This document shows, piece by piece, positions 1 through 11,887 of a DNA stretch of 47,530 nt (position 1 is its first letter; each line of letters starts with the position of its first letter). The stretch is from Acidovorax delafieldii 2AN. Its GTDB lineage: Bacteria > Pseudomonadota > Gammaproteobacteria > Burkholderiales > Burkholderiaceae_C. A program made the translations under genes and the position numbers. The DNA lies in the NCBI RefSeq assembly GCF_000175235.1, contig NZ_ACQT01000013.1, forward strand, positions 1 through 47,530. Reading direction: 5' to 3'. Below the pieces are notes generated by a model. That model saw nothing but the letters and a program-made list of their open reading frames with translations. It did no database searches and was not told the DNA's origin.

Positions 1-1
1 C

Positions 2-166
2 AGCGCGGTACAGGCCGACGTGGGCCTTGCGCGCGACGTGCTGCAGGCGGGCGTGCTGGCAAACCGCCTGGGCGCCGGTTCGGGCATCGTGGAGTTTTTG
101 CGTGGGTTCGCTGCGGGACGTGACAATGCGCCACTGCGGGCGGCGTCGTACCCTGCACGCGCCTGA
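2..166 (+). CDS. C-terminal end of an unidentified protein (5' end outside window)
   Basis: An open frame runs in from the left edge and ends at TGA 164-166, giving 54 residues. The sequence is rich in Ala, Gly, Leu and Arg and has no motif I recognise. It reads on the same strand as ubiA, which starts about 180 bases later. The fragment is called coding because the frame is open to the edge and the composition is protein-like. The function cannot be named from this piece. Confidence 0.4.
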   Translation, partial: SAVQADVGLARDVLQAGVLANRLGAGSGIVEFLRGFAAGRDNAPLRAASYPARA

Positions 167-343
167 TGTCTGACTGCCTGTGTGCCTGAGCGTCGGCTCT
201 CGGGCGCCCGGACCCGGGGTGGCGTATAACGCGCGGTTTGCCTGCCTTTGCGCCGCCTGCCCGCGGCCTGGCAAGGGCCCGCGCCGGTGGGTTTTGCGCT
301 GGTGCCGTTCTTCTGATTCTTTGCTTCGTTTGCCTTGTTTCGC

Positions 344-1213
344 ATGACTTCTTCTTCGCGCAGCCGCCTGTCCCTTTACCTCGACCTCGTCCGCTGGGAC
401 CGGCCCGCCGGCTGGCTCGTGCTGGTGTGGCCCACCCTGAGTGCCTTGTGGCTGGCGGCGGGTGGCTTTCCGGGCTGGCATCTGCTGGCGGTGTTCGTGC
501 TGGGCACCGTGCTCATGCGCAGTGCCGGCTGCTGCATCAACGACGTGGCCGACCGCGACTTCGACCGCCACGTCAAGCGCACGGCGCAGCGGCCCATCAC
601 CTCGGGGCAGGTGTCGGTGAAGGAGGCCCTTGCCGTGGGCGCGGTGCTGTCGCTCATTTCGCTGGGGCTGGTGCTGACCACCAATGCGGTAGCGGTGGCC
701 TGGTCGGTGCCGGCGCTGCTGGTGACGATTCTGTATCCGTTCACCAAGCGCTTTTTCGCCATGCCGCAGGCGGTGCTGGGCATTGCCTTCAATTTCGGCA
801 TTGTGATCGCGTTTGCTGCCGTGCAGCGGCAGGTGCCGGCCACGGCGTGGCTGCTGTGGCTGGGCAACCTGTTCTGGGTGCTGGCCTACGATACCGAATA
901 CGCCATGGTGGACCGCGATGACGACCTGAAGATCGGCATGAAGACGTCGGCCATCACGCTCGGGCGATTCGATGTGGCCGCCATCGTCGTGTTCTACCTG
1001 CTGTTTGTGGGTTTTTGGCTGGTAGCGCTTGCGCCCTATGCGCTGGGCGCTATTTTTTACGTAGCAATCGCCGTGGCGCTGGGGCAGGTGGCGTGGCACT
1101 GGTGGCTGATCCGCACGCGCACCCGCGAAGGGTGCTTTCGTGCGTTCCGCATGAACCACTGGGTGGGGTTCACGCTGTTCGCCGGCATTGCCGGCAGCTA
1201 TCTGCTGCGCTGA
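344..1213 (+). CDS. ubiA: 4-hydroxybenzoate polyprenyltransferase UbiA
   Basis: This integral membrane prenyltransferase attaches the polyprenyl tail to 4-hydroxybenzoate, an early step of ubiquinone synthesis. The 289-residue product matches the usual UbiA length. It carries the two Asp-rich Mg-prenyl-diphosphate motifs: NDVADRDFD followed by the basic HVKRTAQRP stretch near residue 70, and [13 protein letters not shown] near residue 185. Several hydrophobic segments fit a multi-spanning enzyme. I chose ATG 344 because the TTG three codons upstream has no better ribosome site; neither start has a strong Shine-Dalgarno sequence. It converges on proC, with a palindromic repeat between the two stop codons. 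Confidence 0.93.
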   Translation: MTSSSRSRLSLYLDLVRWDRPAGWLVLVWPTLSALWLAAGGFPGWHLLAVFVLGTVLMRSAGCCINDVADRDFDRHVKRTAQRPITSGQVSVKEALAVGAVLSLISLGLVLTTNAVAVAWSVPALLVTILYPFTKRFFAMPQAVLGIAFNFGIVIAFAAVQRQVPATAWLLWLGNLFWVLAYDTEYAMVDRDDDLKIGMKTSAITLGRFDVAAIVVFYLLFVGFWLVALAPYALGAIFYVAIAVALGQVAWHWWLIRTRTREGCFRAFRMNHWVGFTLFAGIAGSYLLR

Positions 1214-1220
1214 TGTGCAA

Positions 1221-1281
1221 TGCTTTTGATAGCTATAGGTGCTTGACCAGCAAGCGCCAGAGCCTGATTTGGCATTTATTT
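1221..1281. repeat. Comamonadaceae-type intergenic palindromic repeat, probably a bidirectional terminator
   Basis: Between the stop codons of convergent ubiA and proC lies an AT-richer element containing TAGCTATA followed by a hairpin at 1238-1258: GGTGCTTG, loop ACCAG, CAAGCGCC, paired over 8 bp with one G-T. I remember the sequence shape (TAGCTATn then GCGCTTG..CAAGCGC) as a dispersed intergenic repeat of Comamonadaceae. The position between convergent genes suggests transcription termination on both strands. Confidence 0.55.
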
Positions 1282-2124
1282 GCCGAACTCGTCACCCAGT
1301 TCACGCGCCCGCTGGCAGGCGGCCTGCATGGCCTGCACGAACTTGTCGCCCACCGCGTCGTGCTCCATCGACTGGATGGCCGCGTAGGTGGTGCCGCCCT
1401 TGGAGGTGACACGCTGGCGCAGCACTTCGGGCGGCTCTTGCGAGCGGCGTGCCAGTTCCGATGCGCCCACGAAGGTGCCCACCGCCAGCCGGTAGGCCTG
1501 TTCGGCGCTGAGGCCCATGCCGGTGCCGGCGCGCGCCATGGCTTCAAGGAAATAGAACACGTAGGCCGGGCCCGAGCCCGACAGCGCCGTGACGGCGTCG
1601 AGCTGCTGCTCTGCCTCCACCCACAGAAACTCGCCGGTGGTGGCCATGATGGACTCGATGTTCTGGCGGTCTTGCGCGCTGACGGCGGGGCGAGCGTACA
1701 GCGCGCTCATGCCCTTGCCGACCAGGGCGGGGGTGTTGGGCATGGTGCGCACGACGCGCTCGCTGCCCAGCCACTGGGCAATGCTGTCCGAGCGGATGCC
1801 GGCGGCCACGCTCAGGTGCAGGGCTTCCTGGGCATAGGGCCTGGCTTGCGCGGCAGCGTCCTTGAAGGTCTGGGGCTTCACGGCCCAGACCACGATCTGG
1901 GCGCGCTGCAGCGCGGGGCCGGGCTCTGCCTGGGCCTGCAGTCCGTAGTTCTGGCGCAGGGCTTCGCGGGCCTCGTCCCACGGCTCGACCACTTCGATCT
2001 GGCTGGCCGGGTGGCCCTGGTGAATCAGCCCGCCAATGATGGCGCTGGCCATGTTGCCCCCGCCGATGAAGGCGATGGTGGGCAAGGAGGAAGAAGGGGT
2101 GGAAGGCGAAGCGGCGGTGGTCAT
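1276..2124 (-). CDS. proC: pyrroline-5-carboxylate reductase ProC
   Basis: ProC catalyses the last step of proline synthesis, NAD(P)H-dependent reduction of 1-pyrroline-5-carboxylate. The 282-residue protein has an N-terminal Rossmann dinucleotide-binding loop (FIGGGNMASAIIGG, around residues 15-28). It also has the C-terminal family signature with ALSGSGPAYVFYFLEAM near residue 180 and the following VTSKGGTT segment, which forms part of the active site in the dimer. Length and motif order are typical. A Ser/Pro-rich stretch precedes the Rossmann fold, so the true start could be slightly downstream. It is not in an operon with the flanking genes. Confidence 0.95.
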   Translation of the reverse strand: MTTAASPSTPSSSLPTIAFIGGGNMASAIIGGLIHQGHPASQIEVVEPWDEAREALRQNYGLQAQAEPGPALQRAQIVVWAVKPQTFKDAAAQARPYAQEALHLSVAAGIRSDSIAQWLGSERVVRTMPNTPALVGKGMSALYARPAVSAQDRQNIESIMATTGEFLWVEAEQQLDAVTALSGSGPAYVFYFLEAMARAGTGMGLSAEQAYRLAVGTFVGASELARRSQEPPEVLRQRVTSKGGTTYAAIQSMEHDAVGDKFVQAMQAACQRARELGDEFGK

Positions 2125-2708
2125 GTCGGGCGGGCCCTGGGGTCAAAGCCCGCAAGTTTAGGGCGGATGCGGGGCTTTGGGGTTTGCCGGGCCTGCAGAC
2201 AGCATCTGCCAGGCGTGGCGCAAGGCGCCGGCCTTGACGGCTGCGGGGCCGAGGGATTGCCGCTGCGAGGTGTGGCGCGGGCGAGCCCGTCGGCGGCGCA
2301 ACGGTGCCCATCGTTGGCGTGAGCCCAGGCGCGGGGTATGGTCCGCCCCATGGCCATCCGGATGGGCAGAGGATGCCTCGCGCCGGACACGGTGCACTGG
2401 TGCCGTGCATGGGAAGTGAGCTTCATAACGATGCCGATGGTCTCCGCCATGCTGCGTTGCAAGTCCTCGCGATAGCTACGGCTATCGCTGCGGTTTGCGG
2501 CGTGCCTGACGGCGACTTCGACATCTTTGTTTCTTCAACGAGCTTCCAATGCGGGACACTGGATTCAACACCTGCAGCGGGGTGCGTCCCGCCCCATGCC
2601 GCGGTTCCGATGCGGATGGAGCGGCGGGCGCTCCCCAACGCTGCGTGACGTTCGGGTGCTGCCCGGGCCGGTGCCCGTGTGGGCGTTGCCGTGGCAGACC
2701 GGCGGCGA
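2125..2708. other. 584-base gap between proC and glpK with one perfect hairpin
   Basis: I see no convincing gene. Open frames here are G+C-driven and lack recognisable protein features. The one clear structure is a perfect inverted repeat at 2469-2488 (GCGATAGC, TACG, GCTATCGC). It has no T-run on either strand, so it is not a textbook terminator, although it lies about 220 bases downstream of glpK on the minus strand and could end that transcript in a Rho-dependent way. The region should also hold the proC promoter near 2130-2200, but I cannot pick convincing hexamers. Confidence 0.4.
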
Positions 2709-4202
2709 CTACCCGGCCGTCGCCTGCCGCACCGCGTGCTCCCAGCCCGCCATGAGTTCCTGGGCGCGGGCGCTGCCAAGGGTGGGCACAAAGCGGCGGT
2801 CGGCGCGCCACAGGTGCGAGAGTTCGGCGGTGCTGCGGTACACGCCGCTCGACAGCCCAGCCAGATAAGCGGCGCCCAGGGCGGTGGTTTCGATCACGGC
2901 GGGGCGCACCACGGGAATGCCGAGCAGGTCGGCCTGGAACTGCATGAGCAGATCGTTCACACACGCGCCGCCGTCCACGCGCAGCTCGCTCACCGGCGCG
3001 CCGCCCGCGGCCACGGCGTCGCGGCTCATGGCCTGCAGCAAAGCGGCGCTCTGGTAGGCAATGCTCTCCAGCGCGGCACGTGCGATGTGGGCAATGGTCG
3101 TGCCGCGCGTGAGCCCGGTGATGGTGCCGCGCGCGTCGGGCTTCCAGTAGGGCGCCCCCAGCCCGGTGAAGGCGGGCACCATCATCACGCCGCCCGAGTC
3201 GGGCACGGTTTGCGCCAGGGATTCGACCTCGCTGCTGTTGGTGATGGCGCGCAGCCCGTCGCGCAGCCACTGCACCACGGCGCCGCCCACGAACACCGAG
3301 CCTTCCATGGCGAATTCGGGCTGCGTGGTGGCTTGCGCGGCACTGGTGGTGAGCAGTCCGTTTTGCGATGTCTGGAACGTGCCCCCTGTGTGCATCAGCA
3401 TGAAGCAGCCCGTGCCGTAGGTGTTCTTGGCCATGCCGGCCGTGAAGCAGGCCTGGCCGAACAGTGCGCTTTGCTGGTCGCCCGCCACGCCGCCGATGCG
3501 CAGGGGGTGACCCAGCAGGTCGGCCGCCGTGTCGCCGAAGTGGGCGCTGGACGGCAGCACCTCGGGCAACAGCGTTTTCGGAATGCGCAGCAGCGTCAGC
3601 AGATCGTCGTCCCACTGGTTGGTGTGCACATTGAACAGCATGGTGCGCGAGGCGTTGCTGACGTCCGTCACATGCACCTGGCCATGGGTGAGCTTCCACA
3701 TCAACCAACTGTCCACCGTGCCAAAGGCCAGCTCGCCGCGCTCGGCGGCTTCGCGTGCGCCGGGCACGTGGTCCAGCATCCACTGCAGCTTGGTGCCGGA
3801 GAAGTAGGCGTCCACCAGCAGGCCGGTCTTGGCCTGGATGGTGGCGGCATGGCCTTGTTCGCGCAGCTGGGCGCAGGCAGGCTCGGCGCGCCGGTCCTGC
3901 CACACGATGGCGTGGTGCACGGGCTCGCCGGTTTGGCGGTTCCACAGCACCGTGGTTTCGCGCTGGTTGGTGATGCCCACGGCGCGCACGGCGTTCGCGG
4001 CAATGCCCGCCTTGGCCAGCGCCTCGCGCGCGGTGGCCAGCTGCGTGCGCCAGATCTCCAGCGGGTCGTGCTCCACCCAGCCGGGCTGGGGGTAGATCTG
4101 CGGCAGTTCCACCTGCGCCTGCGCCACGATGTGGCCGCCTTCGTCAAAGACGATGCTGCGGGAGCTGGAGGTGCCTTGGTCGAGGGCGAGCAGGTAGGTC
4201 AT
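2709..4202 (-). CDS. glpK: glycerol kinase GlpK
   Basis: GlpK phosphorylates glycerol to sn-glycerol-3-phosphate using ATP, trapping the imported substrate. The 497-residue protein is full length for the FGGY kinase family. The N-terminal phosphate-binding loop [12 protein letters not shown] is at residues 5-16. GITNQRET and the GWVEHDP segment follow, with WQDRR in the substrate domain near residue 130. The C-terminal ATP-binding domain contains [14 protein letters not shown] and ALGAAYLAG. It lies downstream of glpR on the same strand with a 331-base gap, and opposite the glycerol ABC transporter, so the locus encodes uptake and the first two metabolic steps. It stops at TAG 2711-2709. Confidence 0.97.
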   Translation of the reverse strand: MTYLLALDQGTSSSRSIVFDEGGHIVAQAQVELPQIYPQPGWVEHDPLEIWRTQLATAREALAKAGIAANAVRAVGITNQRETTVLWNRQTGEPVHHAIVWQDRRAEPACAQLREQGHAATIQAKTGLLVDAYFSGTKLQWMLDHVPGAREAAERGELAFGTVDSWLMWKLTHGQVHVTDVSNASRTMLFNVHTNQWDDDLLTLLRIPKTLLPEVLPSSAHFGDTAADLLGHPLRIGGVAGDQQSALFGQACFTAGMAKNTYGTGCFMLMHTGGTFQTSQNGLLTTSAAQATTQPEFAMEGSVFVGGAVVQWLRDGLRAITNSSEVESLAQTVPDSGGVMMVPAFTGLGAPYWKPDARGTITGLTRGTTIAHIARAALESIAYQSAALLQAMSRDAVAAGGAPVSELRVDGGACVNDLLMQFQADLLGIPVVRPAVIETTALGAAYLAGLSSGVYRSTAELSHLWRADRRFVPTLGSARAQELMAGWEHAVRQATAG

Positions 4203-4533
4203 AGGGCCACGAGGATAAGACAGGTGGAGCGCTGCCCTGGGCTGCGAAATTCATGGGCGCTGCGCTTGCCGTGGTTCTTCAGGTAGCTGGCGCGTTGAAC
4301 ACGCGCTGCCTGGGCGAGCGACGGCCGCGCAAGGGCCGCCCCCGCTGCGCAGCGGCGTTTCACTTGCGTGCGCTGGCGATGTCCCTGTTCCCACATTGCG
4401 CAGCAATTGGAGCGAAGGGGCTGAGGGCCGCGGCTCCAAGCCTGTCCGCGCAGGCTTGAACGTGCCCGAAGAGCAGTCGCATCTGGCGGTGGCGCCGAGG
4501 CGCGAAGCGACTCAAGGGGATGCACTCTGTCTG
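4203..4533. other. 331-base glpR-glpK spacer with a hairpin and a repeat-like block
   Basis: No gene is supported. A perfect inverted repeat lies at 4437-4458 (CAAGCCTG, TCCGCG, CAGGCTTG). Bases 4490-4533 read on the minus strand as CCCTTGAGTCGCTTCGCGCC, which resembles the start of the palindromic repeat between glpQ and glpU (CCCCTGAGCCGCCTGCGGCG). The spacer may therefore hold a member of the same dispersed repeat family. Whether glpR and glpK are cotranscribed through it cannot be told from sequence alone. Confidence 0.4.
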
Positions 4534-5298
4534 TCATGCAGCGACGGTGCAGATGACTTCGGCGTCCTGCAACAGAGCCGGAAAAGGCTCGGGCGGCGGC
4601 GCGTCGGTGAAAAGGCGATCGATTTGCTGCAAGGTGGCCAGCTGCACCATCGCCGGGCGGTTGAACTTGCTGTGGTCGGCCGCCAGCCACACCTCGCGCG
4701 CTTGCTCGATGATGGTTTGCGCCACCTTCACCTCGCGGTAGTCGAAGTCGCGCAGCGAGCCGTCGGGTTCGATGCCCGAGATGCCGATGAGAGCGATGTC
4801 CACCTTGAACTGGCGGATGAAATCCACGGCCGCCTCGCCCACGATGCCGCGGTCGCGTGCCCGCACCACGCCACCGGTCACGATGACTTCGCACCCGGGG
4901 TTGCCGCTCAGGATGGCGGCCACATTGAGGTTGTTGGTGATCACGCGCAGGCCCCGGTGGTGCAACAGCGCCTTGGCGATGGCTTCGGTGGTGGTGCCGA
5001 TGTTGAGGATCAGCGAGCAGTCGTTGGGCACTTGCTGTGCCACGGCGTGCGCAATGCGGGCCTTGCCTTCGGCATTGAGCGTTTCGCGCTGGGTGTGCGC
5101 CAGGTTCTCCACCGTGGAGCTGGGCACCCGTACGCCGCCGTGGAAGCGCGTGAGCAGGCCTGATTCGGCCAGGCGCTGCACGTCGCGGCGCACGGTCTGC
5201 AGGGTCACGCCCAGGGTGTCGGCCAGTTGTTCCACGGTGGCGGATTTGCGCGCGCGGACCTCGTCGAGAAGGCGCAGTTGTCGGGGGTTCGTATTCAC
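4534..5298 (-). CDS. glpR: DeoR-family glycerol-3-phosphate regulon repressor GlpR
   Basis: This is a predicted repressor of the glycerol genes, with a sugar-phosphate ligand (glycerol-3-phosphate in the studied family members). The 254-residue protein has an N-terminal DeoR winged helix-turn-helix: VEQLADTLGVTLQTVRRD at about residues 18-35, followed by RLAESGLLTRFHGG. A DeoRC sensor domain contains LNIGTTTEAIAKAL and the ADHSKF segment near the C terminus. The start is GTG 5298; an in-frame stop lies about 10 codons upstream and no good Shine-Dalgarno sequence is visible, which may mean weak or leaderless translation. It is divergent from glpS across a 183-base spacer holding candidate operators. 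Confidence 0.93.
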   Translation of the reverse strand: MNTNPRQLRLLDEVRARKSATVEQLADTLGVTLQTVRRDVQRLAESGLLTRFHGGVRVPSSTVENLAHTQRETLNAEGKARIAHAVAQQVPNDCSLILNIGTTTEAIAKALLHHRGLRVITNNLNVAAILSGNPGCEVIVTGGVVRARDRGIVGEAAVDFIRQFKVDIALIGISGIEPDGSLRDFDYREVKVAQTIIEQAREVWLAADHSKFNRPAMVQLATLQQIDRLFTDAPPPEPFPALLQDAEVICTVAA

Positions 5299-5337
5299 GC
5301 GAATGGGAAGGAGATGGGTTGGCGATTACTTTAAATC

Positions 5338-5403
5338 GAACAAAAACGAACCTGATCAGGGTAAACCTTGATTCGATACGATCAAAAAGGAACAAAAATG
5401 AAC
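5338..5403. promoter_or_regulatory. candidate GlpR operators: two 14-bp direct repeats 52 bp apart
   Basis: In the glpR-glpS divergent promoter region GAACAAAAACGAAC occurs at 5338-5351 and GAACAAAAATGAAC at 5390-5403, with 13 of 14 bases identical. The start-to-start distance is 52 bp, about five helical turns, which suits one protein binding both sites on the same DNA face. Extra TCGAA/TTCGAT elements sit at 5336-5340, 5372-5376 and 5408-5411. DeoR-family repressors often bind repeated TTCGnnn-type sites, so GlpR is the obvious candidate. This assignment is inferred. Confidence 0.5.
5354..5372. promoter_or_regulatory. candidate shared operator of the glp regulon (glpS side)
   Basis: On the minus strand this site reads ATCAAGGTTTACCCTGAT. 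Nearly the same sequence, ATCAAGGGTTTACCCTTAT, occurs at 11838-11856 just upstream of glpD. They differ by one extra G and one substitution. Two copies in front of two transcription units of one pathway suggest a shared regulator. It lies between the two GAACAAAAAYGAAC repeats. Confidence 0.4.
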
Positions 5404-5416
5404 GCAATCGAAAACA

Positions 5417-5463
5417 GCAGGGTCTGCTGTGCTCCGGTGCTGCCGCACCGGGGCGACCCCTGC
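5417..5463 (+). promoter_or_regulatory. stem-loop in the glpS leader
   Basis: Just upstream of the glpS ribosome site the RNA can form an inner perfect stem, CCGGTGC (5434-5440) with GCACCGG (5445-5451) and loop TGCC. An outer stem pairs GCAGGGTC (5417-5424) with GACCCCTGC (5455-5463) through a one-base bulge. The structure ends six bases before the GAAAGG Shine-Dalgarno sequence. It could tune translation or stabilise the transporter mRNA; the function is inferred. Confidence 0.4.
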
Positions 5464-5481
5464 ACATAGAAAGGTTGCGTG

Positions 5482-6561
5482 ATGCAGCTGGCATTGGACA
5501 GCATCAGCAAGAAGGTGGGAGCGCAAACGTGGCTGCACGAGATGGGCCTGGCGCTCCACAGCGGCGCGGTGACGGTGCTGCTGGGCGCCACGCAGGCGGG
5601 CAAGACCAGTCTCATGCGCATCATGGCGGGGCTGGATGTGCCGACGGCCGGGCGCGTGCTGGTCGATGGGGTGGATGTCACTGGCGTGCCTGTGCGCGAG
5701 CGCAACGTGGCCATGGTGTACCAGCAGTTCATCAACTACCCCTCGATGAAGGTGGCCGCCAATATCGGTTCGCCCCTGAGACTGCGTGGCGAGAAGAACA
5801 TTGAGGCGCGTGTGCGCGACATCGCCAGCCGCCTGCACATCGAGATGTTCCTCGACCGTTATCCCGCCGAGCTGTCGGGTGGCCAGCAGCAACGCGTGGC
5901 GCTGGCGCGTGCGCTCGCCAAGGGCGCGCCGCTGATGCTGCTGGACGAGCCTCTGGTGAACCTGGACTACAAGTTGCGCGAAGAACTGCGTGAAGAGCTG
6001 ACGCAGCTGTTCGCCGCGGGCCAGTCGACCGTGGTCTATGCCACCACGGAGCCTGGCGAGGCCCTGCTGCTGGGGGGCTACACCGCCGTGCTCGACGAAG
6101 GTCGGCTGCTGCAGTACGGCCCCACGGCCGAGGTGTTCCATGCACCCAACTCGCTGCGCGTGGCGCGCGCTTTCAGCGACCCGCCCATGAACCTGGTGGC
6201 GGCATCCGCATCGCCGCAGGGTGTACGCCTGCATGGCGGCGCGGAGCTTGTGCTGCCGCTGCCCGCAGGCGTGGCAGCGGCGGCCGGCCTCACTGTGGGA
6301 ATGCGAGCCAGCGCTCTGCGCGTTCAGGCCCGTCCTGGCGACGTGAGCGTGGGCGGTGTGGTGGAGCTGGCCGAGATTTCCGGCTCGGACACCTATGTGC
6401 ACGCGTCGACCCCTTGGGGCAGCCTGGTTGCGCAGCTCACCGGCGTGCATTACTTTGAATTGGGCGCGGCCATCACTTTGCACCTGGATCCGGCGCAGGC
6501 CTACGTGTTTGGCGCTGATGGGCGGCTGGCGCGGGCCCCCGCGCACCGGGGAGGACGTTGA
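5482..6561 (+). CDS. glpS: glycerol ABC transporter ATPase GlpS
   Basis: This is one of two cytoplasmic ATPases of the predicted glycerol importer, similar to the carbohydrate-uptake (CUT1/MalK-like) family with a C-terminal regulatory OB-type domain after about residue 235. The signature LSGGQQQR (131-138) and Walker B LMLLDEP (151-157) are intact. Walker A reads GATQAGKTS (35-43), lacking the usual second Gly, and the H-loop has Thr189 (YATTEPGEA) where the switch His is expected. The site it would contribute is therefore probably weak. ATG 5482 has GAAAGG seven bases upstream, better than the overlapping GTG 5479. It is followed directly by glpT. Confidence 0.92.
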   Translation: MQLALDSISKKVGAQTWLHEMGLALHSGAVTVLLGATQAGKTSLMRIMAGLDVPTAGRVLVDGVDVTGVPVRERNVAMVYQQFINYPSMKVAANIGSPLRLRGEKNIEARVRDIASRLHIEMFLDRYPAELSGGQQQRVALARALAKGAPLMLLDEPLVNLDYKLREELREELTQLFAAGQSTVVYATTEPGEALLLGGYTAVLDEGRLLQYGPTAEVFHAPNSLRVARAFSDPPMNLVAASASPQGVRLHGGAELVLPLPAGVAAAAGLTVGMRASALRVQARPGDVSVGGVVELAEISGSDTYVHASTPWGSLVAQLTGVHYFELGAAITLHLDPAQAYVFGADGRLARAPAHRGGR

Positions 6562-7638
<1,077 letters not shown>

Positions 7639-7659
7639 GCGCAGCGCAGACCCGCTTCA

Positions 7660-7692
7660 AGCAAGCTCGCACCCCCTCGGGGGGCAACGAGG
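7660..7692. repeat. short G+C palindromic repeat inside the glp operon
   Basis: Between glpT and glpP the sequence AGCTCGCACCCCCTCGGGGG with a following GCAACG resembles a common Comamonadaceae intergenic element. The C-run and G-run (7672-7684) can pair. It occupies most of the 85-base spacer and ends 20 bases before the glpP ribosome site. Confidence 0.4.
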
Positions 7693-7723
7693 ACACGCCG
7701 TGCCAAGTGTGGAGGCAAGAAGT

Positions 7724-8612
<889 letters not shown>

Positions 8613-8620
<8 letters not shown>

Positions 8621-9425
8621 AAAGCGCTTTCAGAAGCGGTCGATCTTCCTCTCCCTCTACCTGGTGTTCGCGGTGTTGCCCATCTACTGGATGGTGAACA
8701 TGAGCTTCAAGACGAACGCGGAGATCCTGTCCACGTTCTCGTTCTTTCCCCAGCACTTCACCTGGGACAACTACAAGACCATCTTCACCGACGAGTCGTG
8801 GTACTCGGGCTACATCAACAGCCTGATCTATGTGGGCATCAACACGGTGATCTCGCTCACCGTGGCGCTGCCGGCCGCCTATGCGTTCAGCCGGTACCAG
8901 TTCCTGGGCGATAAGCATGTGTTCTTCTGGCTGCTCACCAACCGCATGACGCCGCCTGCGGTGTTCCTGCTGCCGTTCTTCCAGCTCTACACCACCGTGG
9001 GGCTGATGGACACGCACATCGCCGTCGCTTTGGCGCACCTCTTGTTCAACGTGCCGCTGGCGGTGTGGATCCTGGAAGGCTTCATGAGCGGCATCCCGCG
9101 CGAGATCGACGAGACGGCCTACATCGACGGCTACAGCTTTCCGCGCTTCTTTCTCACCATCTTCCTGCCTCTGATCAAGGCCGGCGTGGGCGTGGCGGCG
9201 TTCTTCTGCTTCATGTTCAGCTGGGTGGAACTGCTCTTGGCCCGCACGCTGACCAGCGTGAACGCCAAGCCCATCGTGGCCACCATGACGCGCACCGTGA
9301 GCGCCAGCGGCATGGACTGGGCGACGCTCGCCGCCGCCGGCGTGCTGACCATCGTGCCCGGCGCCATCGTGATCTGGTTTGTGCGGCACTACATCGCGAA
9401 GGGCTTCGCGATGGGACGGGTGTGA
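8613..9425 (+). CDS. glpQ: glycerol ABC transporter permease GlpQ
   Basis: This is the second permease of the glycerol importer, MalG-like and 270 residues long, with six predicted membrane segments beginning at residues 10-30. The EAA loop is seen as EIDETAYIDGYSFPRFFLTI near residue 173. The start codon overlaps the 3' end of glpP by 8 bases, so the two permeases are almost certainly made together. The symbol follows the glpSTPQUV nomenclature and should not be confused with the glycerophosphodiester phosphodiesterase GlpQ. A palindromic repeat separates it from glpU. Confidence 0.93.
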
Positions 9426-9540
9426 TGCTCCCCCTGAGCCGCCTGCGGCGCCTTCCCCCTCCAGGGGGACGACGCCCTCACTGCGGGGCGGCCCTTTCCC
9501 GGCGTCTTTGGCCTGGGCCGCGCCAGTTTTGGGCGCTCTC
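9424..9540. repeat. Comamonadaceae-type palindromic intergenic repeat between glpQ and glpU
   Basis: The spacer contains CCCCTGAGCCGCCTGCGGCG, then TTCCCCCTCCAGGGGGACG, ending in GGCCTGGGCCGCGCC. I remember this modular arrangement as a dispersed repeat in Acidovorax and relatives. The CCCCCT/AGGGGG pair (9458-9470) can form a tight hairpin. Sitting inside an operon, it may cause partial termination or protect the upstream mRNA from 3' decay, giving different amounts of permease and binding protein. Confidence 0.5.
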
Positions 9541-9560
9541 AACGGAAAGGAACGTATCAG

Positions 9561-9869
9561 ATGTTTGATTGGATGGCCTGGACCACGCCCGTGGCCGTGT
9601 TCTTCACGTGCATCGTGCTCATGCTCATCGGCATGACGGTGTGGGAGATCAAGTCGCCCACGGTGATGCGCAAGGGTTTTTTGCCCATCGAAACCACGCG
9701 TGGTGACCGGCTCTTCATCGGCCTGCTGACGGCGGCTTATGTCAACCTGATTTTCGTGGGTCTGGGCGGCAAGTTTGCCCAGTGGTTTGGCCTGGACGGC
9801 GACCCTTCGGTGTGGATCAGCTTCGCTCTGTCGATGGGGCTGCTGGCACTCATCATGCGCAAGGGCTGA
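9561..9869 (+). CDS. glpU: small membrane protein GlpU (DUF2160 family)
   Basis: This 102-residue inner-membrane protein has three hydrophobic stretches (about residues 8-28, 50-68 and 82-98). The sequence start (MFDWMAWTTPVAVFF) and the WEIKSPTVMRKGFLPIETTR block are characteristic of the DUF2160 proteins found in glycerol ABC transporter operons, where the gene is named glpU. Its biochemical role is not established; an accessory role in transporter assembly or function is inferred from its constant position between permease and binding-protein genes. AAAGGAA precedes the ATG. Confidence 0.88.
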   Translation: MFDWMAWTTPVAVFFTCIVLMLIGMTVWEIKSPTVMRKGFLPIETTRGDRLFIGLLTAAYVNLIFVGLGGKFAQWFGLDGDPSVWISFALSMGLLALIMRKG

Positions 9870-9970
9870 GACCGCCACCGCCGTGATTTCTGTTGTGCGG
9901 CCCAACCCTTCCCCGGGGCGGCGCAACCCTTGCATCCTAAAGGGGAGATGACCATGAGGAGACAGGCACT

Positions 9971-11701
<1,731 letters not shown>

Positions 11702-11708
11702 TCAGTAC

Positions 11709-11800
11709 CGTACCGCGGTGCTTGCCCCCTCGCTGCCGTGCCGCCCGGCGGCAGGGGGGGGGGGGCTTCCTCGCCGGCCTTTGGCTCCCGCAGAATTTGG
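11709..11800. repeat. G+C repeat with a 12-base G tract between glpV and glpD
   Basis: The spacer contains GCCGCCCGGCGGCA, which can fold back on itself, followed by twelve consecutive G residues at 11754-11765 and GCCGGCCTTTGGCTCCCGCA. It looks like a third variant of the palindromic repeats in this operon. Long G tracts change length easily by polymerase slippage and are also a frequent assembly error, so the tract length is uncertain. Confidence 0.45.
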
Positions 11801-11837
11801 CGGCGGCAGTGTGGGCCATTCCAGTTGGCGGGACAAT

Positions 11838-11856
11838 ATCAAGGGTTTACCCTTAT
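11838..11856 (+). promoter_or_regulatory. candidate shared operator upstream of glpD
   Basis: ATCAAGGGTTTACCCTTAT contains the palindrome AAGGGT-TT-ACCCTT and closely matches the minus-strand reading of 5354-5372 in front of glpS. It lies 5 bases before ATG 11861 and 32 bases before the preferred glpD start 11888. Shared position in front of two glp units suggests a common regulator, possibly GlpR. Confidence 0.4.
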
Positions 11857-11887
11857 TTTTATGGTGACCCATGGACAATGGACTCCC

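Noticed and set aside
238-921. Alternative 227-codon frame over ubiA
   Set aside because: It is Ala/Gly/Arg-rich and out of frame with the clear UbiA motifs.
2482-3945. 487-codon frame overlapping glpK on the same strand
   Set aside because: It is an Arg/Ala/Pro-rich out-of-frame reading of glpK.
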